This document shows, piece by piece, positions 35,519 through 45,061 of a DNA stretch of 63,672 nt. The translations under genes were made by a program, and so were the position numbers. The stretch is from Roseivirga sp. Lineage in GTDB: Bacteria > Bacteroidota > Bacteroidia > Cytophagales > Cyclobacteriaceae. How positions within the stretch are numbered: the first letter of the stretch is position 1; the number at the start of each line of letters is the position of its first letter. The notes below the pieces were generated by a model, which ran no database searches, was not told the origin of the DNA, and was given only the letters and a program-made list of their open reading frames with translations. The stretch spans positions 1-63,672 of the forward strand of contig JAJCYM010000031.1 in NCBI GenBank assembly GCA_029262895.1, given 5' to 3'.

Positions 35519-36661
35519 ATGGAATCTGTAATGCCTTCAATCAACCTCGTAGCCGTAGGTATTCTTTTTGGTATACTCCAAATAGCAATTCTGATTGGAT
35601 CTTTGGTGGCCAAAAAGAAAACCAGGAGTCACCGATCTATTCTAGCTTTCTTCGCGGTCCTCCTGTTGGTCCAGTTTGAAGCTTTTATGAATCGTTCGGG
35701 CTTTATGGCCCAAGTGCCCCATCTTTTGAACATTGCAACGCCCTTCATATTCCTCTTTGGTCCACTACTATATTTCCACACACAAAGTAACTTTTCCAGA
35801 AATGTCTCTTTCAAGGAGGTTCTTCTTCATATAACTCCATTCATTGCCTATTTCTGTTATTCATTCTTTTTCTTTCTACAACCAGCTGCATATAAATTCA
35901 ACGCTTTTGCACTAAGTTTTCAGCCTGACTTACAACTGATTCCAACTTCAGTACCGTTCGATTCAGACCCATGGAACATACAAGGAATTGTGGTAGTCGA
36001 GCTCCTTGCTTTAAGCATATTGATCTATTCAATAGTTAATACCTACCTGATCAGTCGCTTCAAAAGACAGGCTCCTGAAGCCAATCTATCATGGACCAAT
36101 TTTGTCACTTGTTTATCATACCTGGCAGGTGTAATCCTGATATTAAGCCAGGGCGGGCTGATAAATGGTATACGCATTTTTAGCACCCCAATTCCCGCAT
36201 ATAGCGCAGATCTTTTTGCCACCGTAGCCACTTATGCGATTTCAATCTACATTCTGATCCATGGTATACCACAAACCATTAAGGCCAAGAAGTATTACAA
36301 AAGCAATGTTTCCAATGACCAAAAGCAGTTTCTAATAAGTAGAGTACTAGCCGAATTCGAAGACAAAAACCTTTACATGAATCCCGGGTTTTCGCTAAAA
36401 GTGCTTTCGGATAAATGCAAAATGAGCAAGCACCACATTTCGCAAGTATTGAATGAGGAACTGGGGATGACGTTCTTTGAACTCACCAATAAATACAGAA
36501 TAGAAGAAGCGAAAAAATTGTTGTCTACCTCTGACGACTATATCAAAATGGAACAATTGGCTTACCAACTGGGCTACAAATCCAAATCAACCTTCTTTAC
36601 AGCGTTCAAAAGGTCCACTGACCTTACGCCTTTAAAATACCGTCAAAGACTAGCAGTATAA
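35519..36661 (+). CDS. AraC-family regulator with N-terminal membrane helices
   Basis: A 380-residue regulator built like the one at 2695: about seven membrane helices (residues 6-250, for example LVAVGILFGILQIAILIGSL) and a cytoplasmic AraC-type domain at about 275-378 (FSLKVLSDKCKMSKHHISQ; KMEQLAYQLGYKSKSTFFTAF). ATG codons at 35519 and 35531 are both usable; the first is taken. The following peptidase and hydrolase genes on the same strand could be its targets. Confidence 0.9.
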   Translation: MESVMPSINLVAVGILFGILQIAILIGSLVAKKKTRSHRSILAFFAVLLLVQFEAFMNRSGFMAQVPHLLNIATPFIFLFGPLLYFHTQSNFSRNVSFKEVLLHITPFIAYFCYSFFFFLQPAAYKFNAFALSFQPDLQLIPTSVPFDSDPWNIQGIVVVELLALSILIYSIVNTYLISRFKRQAPEANLSWTNFVTCLSYLAGVILILSQGGLINGIRIFSTPIPAYSADLFATVATYAISIYILIHGIPQTIKAKKYYKSNVSNDQKQFLISRVLAEFEDKNLYMNPGFSLKVLSDKCKMSKHHISQVLNEELGMTFFELTNKYRIEEAKKLLSTSDDYIKMEQLAYQLGYKSKSTFFTAFKRSTDLTPLKYRQRLAV

Positions 36662-36747
36662 GTTTTTTCCGTTCGGTTCGAACTCGAAAACACCAAATCT
36701 CCACGCTCATGGATTGAATTGGCCGTATCCTCATGAAAAAATAAATC

Positions 36748-38010
36748 ATGAAAAAACTCATTATCACAACAATACTCATCGGTCTAACCAGTGCTTGCTT
36801 TCCACAGAAACAAGTACCGATTAGTGAAATGACTCAGTTGAACTGGGAAGAAGACCTTACCTACTTGAACAAGAGAATTCAAAAAGAATTTACCTCATTT
36901 GACCCAACAGTTAAACCTCAATTCGAAGCGAGAATTAAAAAGCTCATTGAGGAATCGAATTCATTAAGTAATAATGAAGTTACTTTCAAAATAATGCAAT
37001 TGATGGCGGGACTCGGTGATGGTCATACCGAGCTTCAGGTATTTGGGCACGACCTCGAATTCGAACGATTGCCTATTTCAACCTATTACTTTGAAGATGG
37101 ACTTTACCTGCTTGGAGCTCACGAATTTCTGACAGAGCACATGGGAAGTGAGATTACACATGTAGGTGGCCTTCCAGCATCAGAATTGTTAGGGAAAATG
37201 GAAGCCTTAATAGCCCACGACAACGAGTTTGAAATTCTACATTCGATCCCGTCCTACCTATTAATCCCCAGAGCTTTGAAGTTTATGGGCTTCACCGATA
37301 ACATCTCTAATGTCACATTTACGCTAAAGAACTCCTCCGGAAAATCCGTTGACATCACTCTAAGTGCTTTGACAATTCAAGAATACCTTGACGGACAGTG
37401 GGTGAATTACCGAGGCATTAACGGTATCTCCCCTCCTCTTTCTGCCACACCTAGTGAAGAGTTGCATTGGTACGAATATCTGGTCGAAGAGAAGACCATG
37501 TACTTTTGGTATGGATCTGTGAGTGATCAAAAAGGCAAGCCCAAAATCAAAAATGTTCTTAAGGATTTGTTCAGGGAAATAGACAATGTCCAACCGGAGA
37601 AATTTGTAATTGACATGCGTAGAAATAGCGGTGGAAATTACCACCGGAGTGAACCATTGCTCAAAGCAATTAAGGAACGAGAATGGTTAAATCAGAAGGG
37701 GAAAATCTATGCCATAAATGGCAGAAGGACCTTTTCTGCCGCTATGGTGACCTCTGTTTGGTTGAAGCAACAAACGCAAACCACGCTTATTGGTGAACCT
37801 TCACGAGGCAACCCCAATAAAACGGACAATGTAGAACATTTCAAACTCCCTAACTCACAGCTAAGAATTGAGTATACAACCCGAATTAAAAAGCACTGGC
37901 CAGAACTGGGGAACGCGGATCATGTGCCATTAGACATTAGGATTCCTGTGCTATTCAAGGATTTTGCCAATGGGAATGATCCCATCATGGAATACATACT
38001 TAAGAATTGA
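36748..38010 (+). CDS. Exported S41-like serine peptidase
   Basis: A 420-residue protein with a lipoprotein-type signal (MKKLIITTILIGLTSACFPQ). The C-terminal half has the S41/tail-specific protease fold: FVIDMRRNSGGNYHRSEPL corresponds to the family D-x-R-x-N-x-GG segment, the candidate nucleophile is the serine in RRTFSAAMV, and GEPSRGNPNKTD follows the family's GE-P-x-G pattern. No PDZ domain is obvious between the domains. Activity is likely but not certain, because the nucleophile context (TFSAA) departs from the usual S-A-S/A-E. The serine hydrolase gene follows on the same strand. Confidence 0.85.
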   Translation: MKKLIITTILIGLTSACFPQKQVPISEMTQLNWEEDLTYLNKRIQKEFTSFDPTVKPQFEARIKKLIEESNSLSNNEVTFKIMQLMAGLGDGHTELQVFGHDLEFERLPISTYYFEDGLYLLGAHEFLTEHMGSEITHVGGLPASELLGKMEALIAHDNEFEILHSIPSYLLIPRALKFMGFTDNISNVTFTLKNSSGKSVDITLSALTIQEYLDGQWVNYRGINGISPPLSATPSEELHWYEYLVEEKTMYFWYGSVSDQKGKPKIKNVLKDLFREIDNVQPEKFVIDMRRNSGGNYHRSEPLLKAIKEREWLNQKGKIYAINGRRTFSAAMVTSVWLKQQTQTTLIGEPSRGNPNKTDNVEHFKLPNSQLRIEYTTRIKKHWPELGNADHVPLDIRIPVLFKDFANGNDPIMEYILKN

Positions 38011-38075
38011 TCATGACGCATGTATCAGGTTTTCCTGCAACACTCAGTTCACTCTTAAGCTCTAATTGGATAAAA

Positions 38076-39188
38076 ATGAGAAAACTCATACATACAGTCT
38101 TTTTGATTCTCTTCATATCCGCTTCATGCTTATCTCAGACAACGGAAACTGCTTTTCAAACTCCAGCCAATTTAAGTGAGGCCATAGCACAGTCGAGCGT
38201 AATCATTCAGGAGCTATTGAGTGAATATCCAGGTCTTTCCATAGCTGTTGGTATTGATGATTCGGTTGTTTGGTCTAAAGGCTTTGGGTTTGCCGATGTA
38301 GCTGAAAAAAGGGCGATGCAAGCAGATCATCAGCTCAGGTATTACAGCCTGTCAAAATCGATAACTGGCATGGCATTAATAAAATTCATAGAATCAGGAA
38401 GCCTGGATATCGAAGAGTCAGTCAAGCGCTATTTGCCCGACTTACCTGAGCACTACCAGGATATAAAAATCAAACATCTTATTGCTCATACTTCAGGCAT
38501 CAGAGCTTATAATAAAGGTGAATGGATGAAGCTTAGCAAGAATCACTGCAATGCTCCGGCAGAGGCATTAGATGTATTTATCAATGATCCACTTCAATCT
38601 AAACCTGGTGAATCTTATTCCTACAGTTCATTTGGCTATGTCTTGATTTCCAAAGTTATAGAAGCCATCAGTGGCAAAACTTACTTTGACTTTTTGCAGG
38701 AAGAGTTTTTTATGCCCAATGGTATTACTTCATTGAAAATTGATCAATCCAATGACATTCTCAATGAGGTGACCTATTATGATCGATGGAATGTTGACAG
38801 AGGAAGGGCTGTTGCTTCTCCTGCTGTGAATAACTCCTGTAAGTTCGGTGGAGGTGGATTTGTGGGCAAGGCATCCGACTTAGTTAAGCTCCAATTGCTT
38901 ATGCTAAACAACCGAATATCACGTCAGGACTTTACCAATAGGTACTACAAAGGATTTGAAACCAACGATGGTGAGCCAATCAACTATGCTTTCGGGCTAG
39001 GCGACCGAGTAAGCGAGTCTGGGGTTCGCTACAATGCGCATACAGGTTCGGGAAGGGGTGCGAATACAGCTCAGCTCATCTACCCTGAAGCAAAATTGGT
39101 AGTGGTGCTATTGGGGAATCGTGAAAGTAACATTATGAATCAAAAAATCGGTGAAATCGCTAAACCGTTCCTTGAACTAATCAAATAG
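38076..39188 (+). CDS. Exported serine hydrolase of the beta-lactamase/PBP family
   Basis: A 370-residue class C beta-lactamase-like hydrolase (S12 type). The ATG at 38076 gives a signal peptide (MRKLIHTVFLILFISASCLS, with a possible lipidated Cys); a longer frame from 38007 would overlap the previous gene and is less likely. Catalytic motifs are Ser91-Leu-Ser-Lys94 (SxxK), YSS in place of YxN within YSYSSFGYVLISKV, and HTGSGRG for the KTG-like box. These proteins are usually D-Ala peptidases or esterases rather than true beta-lactamases. Confidence 0.9.
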   Translation: MRKLIHTVFLILFISASCLSQTTETAFQTPANLSEAIAQSSVIIQELLSEYPGLSIAVGIDDSVVWSKGFGFADVAEKRAMQADHQLRYYSLSKSITGMALIKFIESGSLDIEESVKRYLPDLPEHYQDIKIKHLIAHTSGIRAYNKGEWMKLSKNHCNAPAEALDVFINDPLQSKPGESYSYSSFGYVLISKVIEAISGKTYFDFLQEEFFMPNGITSLKIDQSNDILNEVTYYDRWNVDRGRAVASPAVNNSCKFGGGGFVGKASDLVKLQLLMLNNRISRQDFTNRYYKGFETNDGEPINYAFGLGDRVSESGVRYNAHTGSGRGANTAQLIYPEAKLVVVLLGNRESNIMNQKIGEIAKPFLELIK

Positions 39189-39189
39189 T

Positions 39190-39225
39190 ATTTAGGGTCA
39201 GCCATTGCAATGACTGACCCTAAAT
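39190..39225. terminator. Bidirectional terminator between convergent genes
   Basis: A perfect 12-bp stem, ATTTAGGGTCAG (39190-39201) with CTGACCCTAAAT (39214-39225), around a 12-base loop. It sits exactly between the ends of the hydrolase gene (plus) and the permease of operon B (minus), overlapping neither. Confidence 0.75.
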
Positions 39226-39226
39226 A

Positions 39227-41821
39227 TCACTCCATCCTCAATGCCTTTACAGGATTGGCTCTCGCTGCCTTAATCGTCTGTAGGCTAATCGTCAGGGCGG
39301 TTATGACCAACGTGACCACTATGGCCACTATAAACGGACCAGCACCCAAACTCACACGATAGGCAAAACCCTGAAGCCATTGGTCCATCATATAATATGA
39401 TACCGGCAAGGCCACAAACAAGGCGATAGTCAAAGTGATAATAAAACGCTTGTTAATCAAAAAGATCACGGCCTGTTCGTTTGCACCCAGTACTTTTCGT
39501 ATACCGATCTCCTTGAATTTTCTTTGGACCGTATAGGAAGTCAAGCCGTAGAGCCCGAAGCATGAAATCACAATACTGATCACGGCAAAGATCATTATTG
39601 CCCTAAAAACATTATTCTCAGACTCATAAAAAGCAGCCAAATCTTCTTCCAGAAAAGAATAAACCAGGGGTTCACGCTCTTCAAATTTTGCCCAGCTTTC
39701 TTCCAAAGCAGAGATAACATCTGCCACGTTGCTGTTTGTTGTCTTAATAGACAAGCTATATGGTCTTGCAGTGGGCTGCATTATCATGGGTTGGACCGTA
39801 CCATGTAGGGATCTGAAGTTAAAATCCGCTACAACTCCTAGAATCGTCAACATTGGTCCATCTTCATCCATACTGACCTGCCGACCAACTGGATTTTCCC
39901 AATCCAAAAGGGCCTGCATGGCCTCGTTAATAATAACTCCATTTTGATCTGAGGAAACGCTACGATCAAAATTCCGACCTTCAACAATTTCAATCTTATA
40001 GAAATCAATAAACCGATCATCCACCAGAAACATACGCGCTTCAATTTCTTTTTCCTGAATTCCTTCAGGAAAAACTCCATTGGACCAGTTACTGTGTCTA
40101 GGTGTCTGCTGACTCAGCGTATAATCCGTTATAGCATTATGGCTGATCAAATCGTTTATAAACGGCTCGTAGTTCTCATAAATAGCATCGCTGAACTCTG
40201 TCAGCAATACATTCTCTTTATCATAACCCAGTTCTTTATTCGCCATATAAGCGGTTTGTCTGGAAATAAAAATTGTTGAGGCAATCATGATAATTGTAAT
40301 GATAAACTGAATAGTGATCAGCACCTGTCTTGGTGTGTTTCCAAAGGCCTTTCCTGTGCCTCCCCCCTTCAAAACCTGTACGGCTCTGAATCCGGACATA
40401 ATTAGAGCCGGATAAATTCCGGACACAAATGAAATGAAGAGTACAATTCCAGTGAACAAGAGTATGATAGAGGTACTTATATCAGCCATTGAAAGGGCCC
40501 TTGCTGTAAATGCATTAAAGGCTGGCAAAGCAGCATTCAGCAGGAATAAAGAGATGATTGCAGCGATCAAAACCATTAACAGGGATTCTGTTAAGTGCTG
40601 TATAATGATTTGCGGCTTTCTGGCACCTACGACCTTCCGTACACCAATTTCTTTGGAGCGATTGGCCGCCTTTGAAGTACTAATATTTACGTAGTTAAAA
40701 ATGGCAATAAGGAGTATAGCAAAAGCAACACTGGACAGTATGTATAAGAATTTTGTACCGGTCATGGCCGGACTAAACTGAACATCTGCAGAACCGAGGT
40801 AGACATCTTCAAAGGGTTGCAGATAGAAATCGTACATTTCTGCCCTTTCAGGAATATTCTTCTCTTCAAAGGCCGCTAACTTCTCATCTACAAATTTGGC
40901 CTGGCTTCCGGGCTCCAATAACAGGTAGGTTGCCAGGCCTTGAGTGTACCAGTTATTCATCCAGGAAATGGCCAATGGCCCTCTGTTAGGAACGGTCGTT
41001 TCCCATGAACAGAGCACATCAAATTGTACATGAGAGTTCTTAGGCACATCCGCAGCAATCCCCGTGACGGTATAGGTAAAGCCCTGCATTCCAAGAATAG
41101 TTTTGCCTACAGCATCTTCATTACCAAACAATGCGGTGGCAATTTTTTCAGTTAACACTATTGAGGATGGAGCAACCAGTACATCATTTTTGTTTCCCCT
41201 CTTCAGCTCAAAATCGAATACATTGAAAAAGTTGGAGTCCACATAGATAAGATTATTGACCTTGATGTTTGTCTCCTTGTTGGTCAAAGTGGCTCTGTTC
41301 CGCTGACTTACACGAACTGCCTGACTAACCTCAGGGAATTCTGTAGCCATGTTAGGACCGAAAAACCCTGAGCTTTCCGCATTCTTGGTAATATTTCCAT
41401 CCCGCTTTACTGCCTTATTGAGTCTGTGTATCCTATCGCCTTTGGTATGAAAATTATCATACGACAATTCTTGCTGAACAAACAAGGTAATGAGCATCAC
41501 ACTGGCAAGACCAATGGATAGGCTTAGAATGTTAGCAAAAGTGTGAAACTTATGCTTGAGAATATTGCGATAGGCAATCTTTAAATAGTTTTTATACATA
41601 GTAAATGGTGTTTGTCGTTGATATTTTCGTCTTAACTTAAAATTTCTGATGGAGAGGAATGTATCCTTGTAATAGTGCATTTTGGCCTTAAATGCTCCCT
41701 TTTCGTTCACTCTACGCTCGAAAAGTTCATCCATGTCCCCGAGTACTTCATCGCAAATAGATTCTGCTATGATTTTTTTCAAAAGGAAGCGTGCCGACTT
41801 GGGAGGACTAACTGTTTTCAT
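39227..41821 (-). CDS. FtsX/MacB-type permease with prefix domain (operon B)
   Basis: An 864-residue permease of the same layout as at 28859. The prefix (about 1-90) contains DEVLGDMDELFERRV, followed by MYKNYLKIAYRNILKHKFHT and two MacB/FtsX units (for example IFNYVNISTSKAANRSKEIG; CFGLYGLTSYTVQRKFKEIG). The last residues, ARANPVKALRME, are the family's conserved end. The start overlaps the PadR stop codon as ATGA. No ATPase gene is nearby, so an ATPase encoded elsewhere is assumed. Confidence 0.92.
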   Translation of the reverse strand: MKTVSPPKSARFLLKKIIAESICDEVLGDMDELFERRVNEKGAFKAKMHYYKDTFLSIRNFKLRRKYQRQTPFTMYKNYLKIAYRNILKHKFHTFANILSLSIGLASVMLITLFVQQELSYDNFHTKGDRIHRLNKAVKRDGNITKNAESSGFFGPNMATEFPEVSQAVRVSQRNRATLTNKETNIKVNNLIYVDSNFFNVFDFELKRGNKNDVLVAPSSIVLTEKIATALFGNEDAVGKTILGMQGFTYTVTGIAADVPKNSHVQFDVLCSWETTVPNRGPLAISWMNNWYTQGLATYLLLEPGSQAKFVDEKLAAFEEKNIPERAEMYDFYLQPFEDVYLGSADVQFSPAMTGTKFLYILSSVAFAILLIAIFNYVNISTSKAANRSKEIGVRKVVGARKPQIIIQHLTESLLMVLIAAIISLFLLNAALPAFNAFTARALSMADISTSIILLFTGIVLFISFVSGIYPALIMSGFRAVQVLKGGGTGKAFGNTPRQVLITIQFIITIIMIASTIFISRQTAYMANKELGYDKENVLLTEFSDAIYENYEPFINDLISHNAITDYTLSQQTPRHSNWSNGVFPEGIQEKEIEARMFLVDDRFIDFYKIEIVEGRNFDRSVSSDQNGVIINEAMQALLDWENPVGRQVSMDEDGPMLTILGVVADFNFRSLHGTVQPMIMQPTARPYSLSIKTTNSNVADVISALEESWAKFEEREPLVYSFLEEDLAAFYESENNVFRAIMIFAVISIVISCFGLYGLTSYTVQRKFKEIGIRKVLGANEQAVIFLINKRFIITLTIALFVALPVSYYMMDQWLQGFAYRVSLGAGPFIVAIVVTLVITALTISLQTIKAARANPVKALRME

Positions 41822-42147
41822 TTTAAACCGCTTAATTGAGGGATAACATTTCTAAATGTTGCACGAAGCTCTTCTGCATTTTGGAGCGCTTTAATACCAG
41901 AGGCCGTGATTTTAAACAAGCGCTTACTCTTGCCCCCTCTTGTATTAGTCGCACCCCCTATTTCAGAATCAAGCAAGCCTTTGTCTTCCAATCTGTACAA
42001 AGTGGAATGCACTGCACTTATATTGGCTTTACGGTTTGCCTTCTCCTCTATCTCGTCCTTTACCGAGACAGCATATGCATTACCCTGAAGTGCCGCGACT
42101 ACTAGTAATACCAGCTCTTCAAACTCTCCTAAATGGTTTCCTTTCAT
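41818..42147 (-). CDS. PadR-family regulator (operon B)
   Basis: A 109-residue winged-helix regulator. The start at 42147 gives MKGNHLGEFEELVLLVVAAL, which aligns with the other two PadR proteins here; the frame extends to 42195 but without family similarity. The wing is GGATNTRGGKSKRLFKITASG. Probably an autorepressor of this two-gene operon. Confidence 0.92.
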   Translation of the reverse strand: MKGNHLGEFEELVLLVVAALQGNAYAVSVKDEIEEKANRKANISAVHSTLYRLEDKGLLDSEIGGATNTRGGKSKRLFKITASGIKALQNAEELRATFRNVIPQLSGLK

Positions 42148-42244
42148 AGTTTTGGATTCATTATCCTCAGTTTTGTAAACATAATACTGCGGCAATTGAA
42201 AGAGGTTACAGCTTGGGTTAAATAAAGTTGGAAATAGTTATTAT

Positions 42245-42300
42245 GTCATCTCGCAGCTTGCGGAAATATCCTTTCACCAAATTTCATGAAAAACCTTTAG
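42245..42300. repeat. Partial copy of the dispersed palindromic repeat
   Basis: The 19 bases GTCATCTCGCAGCTTGCGG (42245-42263) match 17 of 19 bases of the start of the repeat at 58058. The similarity weakens afterwards (CTTTCACCAAA still aligns). It lies in the 208-bp gap between operon B and operon C, which otherwise holds the operon B promoter and the operon C terminator. Confidence 0.5.
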
Positions 42301-42305
42301 GGCAT

Positions 42306-42335
42306 AAAAAAAGCATCGCCTGTTGGACGATGCTT
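42306..42335 (-). terminator. Rho-independent terminator of the three-permease operon (C)
   Basis: Read on the minus strand, an 8-bp perfect stem AAGCATCG/CGATGCTT (42328-42335 with 42311-42318) around a 9-base loop is followed by a run of seven T. It lies 21 bases after the stop codon of the last permease, a textbook position. Confidence 0.9.
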
Positions 42336-42355
42336 AATGCTTTTCTTCAGAAGTT

Positions 42356-45061
42356 TTATTCAGTTCTTAATGCTTTTATGGGATTGGCTCTAGACGCTCT
42401 CACAACATGATAGGCCACCACAGCTAACATGATGCTCAAGGCCAGCAACCCGCTTAACATGAACATCTCTGCACCAATGTTAATTCGGTATTCAAACCCT
42501 TCCAGCCACCCTTTCATCAAGTACCAAGTAATAGGAACAGATAGAATTACAGCTATTAATAGCTGTATAGAAAACCCTTTAAATAATAGATTAAAAATAA
42601 CCCTCGGAGATGCTCCTAACACTTTTCGAATTCCAATCTCCTTGATCTTCGTATTTACTACCATGATTGTCAAACCAAGTAATCCCAAACTTGCGATAAT
42701 GATGCTCAAAACAGTGGCAATCGTGACGATTTTATTTACCCGAGCTTCGTTCTGATACTGTGCTTGAAGACGTTCTTCCATAAAACTAAAATTGAGCTCT
42801 TCAGATGGGAAGATCTTGTTCCAAGCTGGAGACAGCAGCTCATTTACAGCTGAAAGGTTTGAGCCTTTAAATTTAAAAACCAGTTTCGGGATACGACTGT
42901 CCCCGCTATTACAATCTGCTATTCCGCTGAAAATCGGTAATGGATTTTGAGCAATTACCAAAGGTCCCACTCCCTGATGTAGCGAGCTAAAATTGAAATC
43001 TTCACTGACTCCAATGATTCTGTGCTCACCAAACTCATCACTTGGCAATTTGGCTCCAATCGGATTGTCAAATCCAAAATATTCGACTGCAGCTTGATTG
43101 ATAATAACCCCTTGCGTCTTGTCTGTTTCTAATTCAGGATCAAAATCGCGACCATCTATCATTTTTATACCGAATGCCCTGAAATAATTAGGGTTTGTGA
43201 TCAATAAATTAGCCGTCAAGTAATTTCCGTTTTTGGCCGTAAAGCCAAAACTTGCCCAACCAGGCGTACCAAATACGTGTGAGCCCATTGCGAAATCCAC
43301 CAATTGCGGATTTCTGCTCAGTTCTCCGATCAACATTTCTCCATTCTCTAATGCCGTACTGATACGCTGTGAGGTTCTATTCGCCTCGGCAGCTGGATAT
43401 AATGGAACTGTCACTACGGCATCATATTCATAGCCAAGATCCTTATTCTGGAGGAACTCTAATTGCTGTCTCATTATCAGTGTGCTGGAAATAAGGAAGA
43501 CGGTGAGCAAGAATTGGAAGATCACCATACCCTTCTGAGCAAGCTGCTTTCCTCTCCCCGACTCTGAACTTCCTCTCAAAACGCTGATCACGCTAAACTT
43601 TGCCAAAACAAATGCTGGGTAAATTCCAGAAAGCACCCCAATAACAAAGCCTAAAGGGGCCGCAAAGCCAATGGTCATCGCATCAGTTGGAAAGATCAAG
43701 TTGGTCTGGGCTAGTTCATTAAAGACTGGAAGCGTGGCATAAGTAAAAAACACACCAAACAATGTAGCGATCATAGAGATCAACACACTCTCACTCAAAT
43801 ATTGCCAAATCAATGATCCGCTGGTTGCTCCTGCAACCTTTCTCATGCCGACTTCCTTTGATCTCTTAAATGATTGACCAATGGAAAGTGTGGTATAGTT
43901 GATACATGCAATGACCATGACCAAAAACCCTATCACACCTAGAATATAGACGTATTGCGGATTACCAACCGCTGTTCTTCCATCGGGTACATCTGTATCC
44001 AAATGTATATCGATTAGCGGCTGCCAATTGATCAAATAATGATCTTCAACCGGCACATCTCCAAAGACATTGGCTCCATTAATCGTAGCCTTGACCATGC
44101 TACGTGTTTTTTCGTGTAAATCATCTTTATTCGTTCCATCTTTCAACAGCACATAGGTCTCAGGAGAAATGTTGAACCATCCCCTTTGCGCTCCGGCCAT
44201 ATTCGTCAGTTCTTCATCATCGTAAGAAATCAACATGTTATAGGGTAATGAGGTATTTTGTGGAGCGTCCTGAGCGATAGCACTGACGGTATAATCAGTA
44301 ATATCATTTCCCAATTGCAAAGAAATTGTTTTGCCTATTGGGTCGGCACTACCAAAATACTTTCTAGCGTAACTTTCTGAAAGCACTACATCGTATCGCT
44401 GGCTAAAAGGTTGGTTAATATTTCCAGCAATCACATCAAAATCGAAAACCTCAAAGAAATTTGTGGTGACCATTTCCACTTGATCAACCAATCGACCATC
44501 GCCTCTACCTACGAGCGTTGAAAGATCTCGTATCAGTACAAATTCCTCAACTTCTGGAATATCTCTTGCTAATGTTGGGCCCAGCGCTGTAGGCGTTGTA
44601 ATATCGAAGAACTCTCGACCATCTGTATAAGCTTCCTTTACCCAAACGCGATAGATGTTGTCCTTTTTGGTGTGAAATTTATCAAATGTCGTCTCTTGTT
44701 TAACATATAATGCGATAAGCATAAAGCAGGCTATTCCCACCGCAATGCCCATCACATTCATAATGGTATTTAGCTTTTGCTTCCATAGAATCCGGGCAGC
44801 AATCTTAAAATTGTTTGTTGTCATTGTAATAAAATTTGAGTTTAATCTTTTTGTTTTCTTCAAGTTAGACCACCGGAAAAACCTAATCACATCCCATACA
44901 AATAGCTTTTTGGCCTTGCTTATATCACCATTCTCTACCCTTACTTTAAAGAGCTCATGTATATCACCTTGGATCTCTTCTAAGTAATCTTGGTTACAGT
45001 AAAACTGTAAAAAACGGTCCGCCCACTTGGGTGGCGATATATTTTGCTGTAATCTATTCAC
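42356..45061 (-). CDS. FtsX/MacB-type permease, third of three in operon C
   Basis: A 901-residue permease. The prefix is PPKWADRFLQFYCN...EEIQGDIHELF (about 8-50) and the first membrane unit begins MTTNNFKIAARILWKQKLNT. FtsX segments are INYTTLSIGQSFKRSKEVGM and IASLGLLGLTIMVVNTKIKE; the end is RASRANPIKALRTE. It starts with GTG at 45061 inside the end of the preceding gene (8-base overlap), so translation is coupled. It is the longest of the three, with an insertion in the second periplasmic region. Confidence 0.92.
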   Translation of the reverse strand: MNRLQQNISPPKWADRFLQFYCNQDYLEEIQGDIHELFKVRVENGDISKAKKLFVWDVIRFFRWSNLKKTKRLNSNFITMTTNNFKIAARILWKQKLNTIMNVMGIAVGIACFMLIALYVKQETTFDKFHTKKDNIYRVWVKEAYTDGREFFDITTPTALGPTLARDIPEVEEFVLIRDLSTLVGRGDGRLVDQVEMVTTNFFEVFDFDVIAGNINQPFSQRYDVVLSESYARKYFGSADPIGKTISLQLGNDITDYTVSAIAQDAPQNTSLPYNMLISYDDEELTNMAGAQRGWFNISPETYVLLKDGTNKDDLHEKTRSMVKATINGANVFGDVPVEDHYLINWQPLIDIHLDTDVPDGRTAVGNPQYVYILGVIGFLVMVIACINYTTLSIGQSFKRSKEVGMRKVAGATSGSLIWQYLSESVLISMIATLFGVFFTYATLPVFNELAQTNLIFPTDAMTIGFAAPLGFVIGVLSGIYPAFVLAKFSVISVLRGSSESGRGKQLAQKGMVIFQFLLTVFLISSTLIMRQQLEFLQNKDLGYEYDAVVTVPLYPAAEANRTSQRISTALENGEMLIGELSRNPQLVDFAMGSHVFGTPGWASFGFTAKNGNYLTANLLITNPNYFRAFGIKMIDGRDFDPELETDKTQGVIINQAAVEYFGFDNPIGAKLPSDEFGEHRIIGVSEDFNFSSLHQGVGPLVIAQNPLPIFSGIADCNSGDSRIPKLVFKFKGSNLSAVNELLSPAWNKIFPSEELNFSFMEERLQAQYQNEARVNKIVTIATVLSIIIASLGLLGLTIMVVNTKIKEIGIRKVLGASPRVIFNLLFKGFSIQLLIAVILSVPITWYLMKGWLEGFEYRINIGAEMFMLSGLLALSIMLAVVAYHVVRASRANPIKALRTE

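Noticed and set aside
38007-38075. Longer start for the serine hydrolase overlapping the S41-like gene.
   Set aside because: The extension would hide the signal peptide that begins cleanly at 38076.
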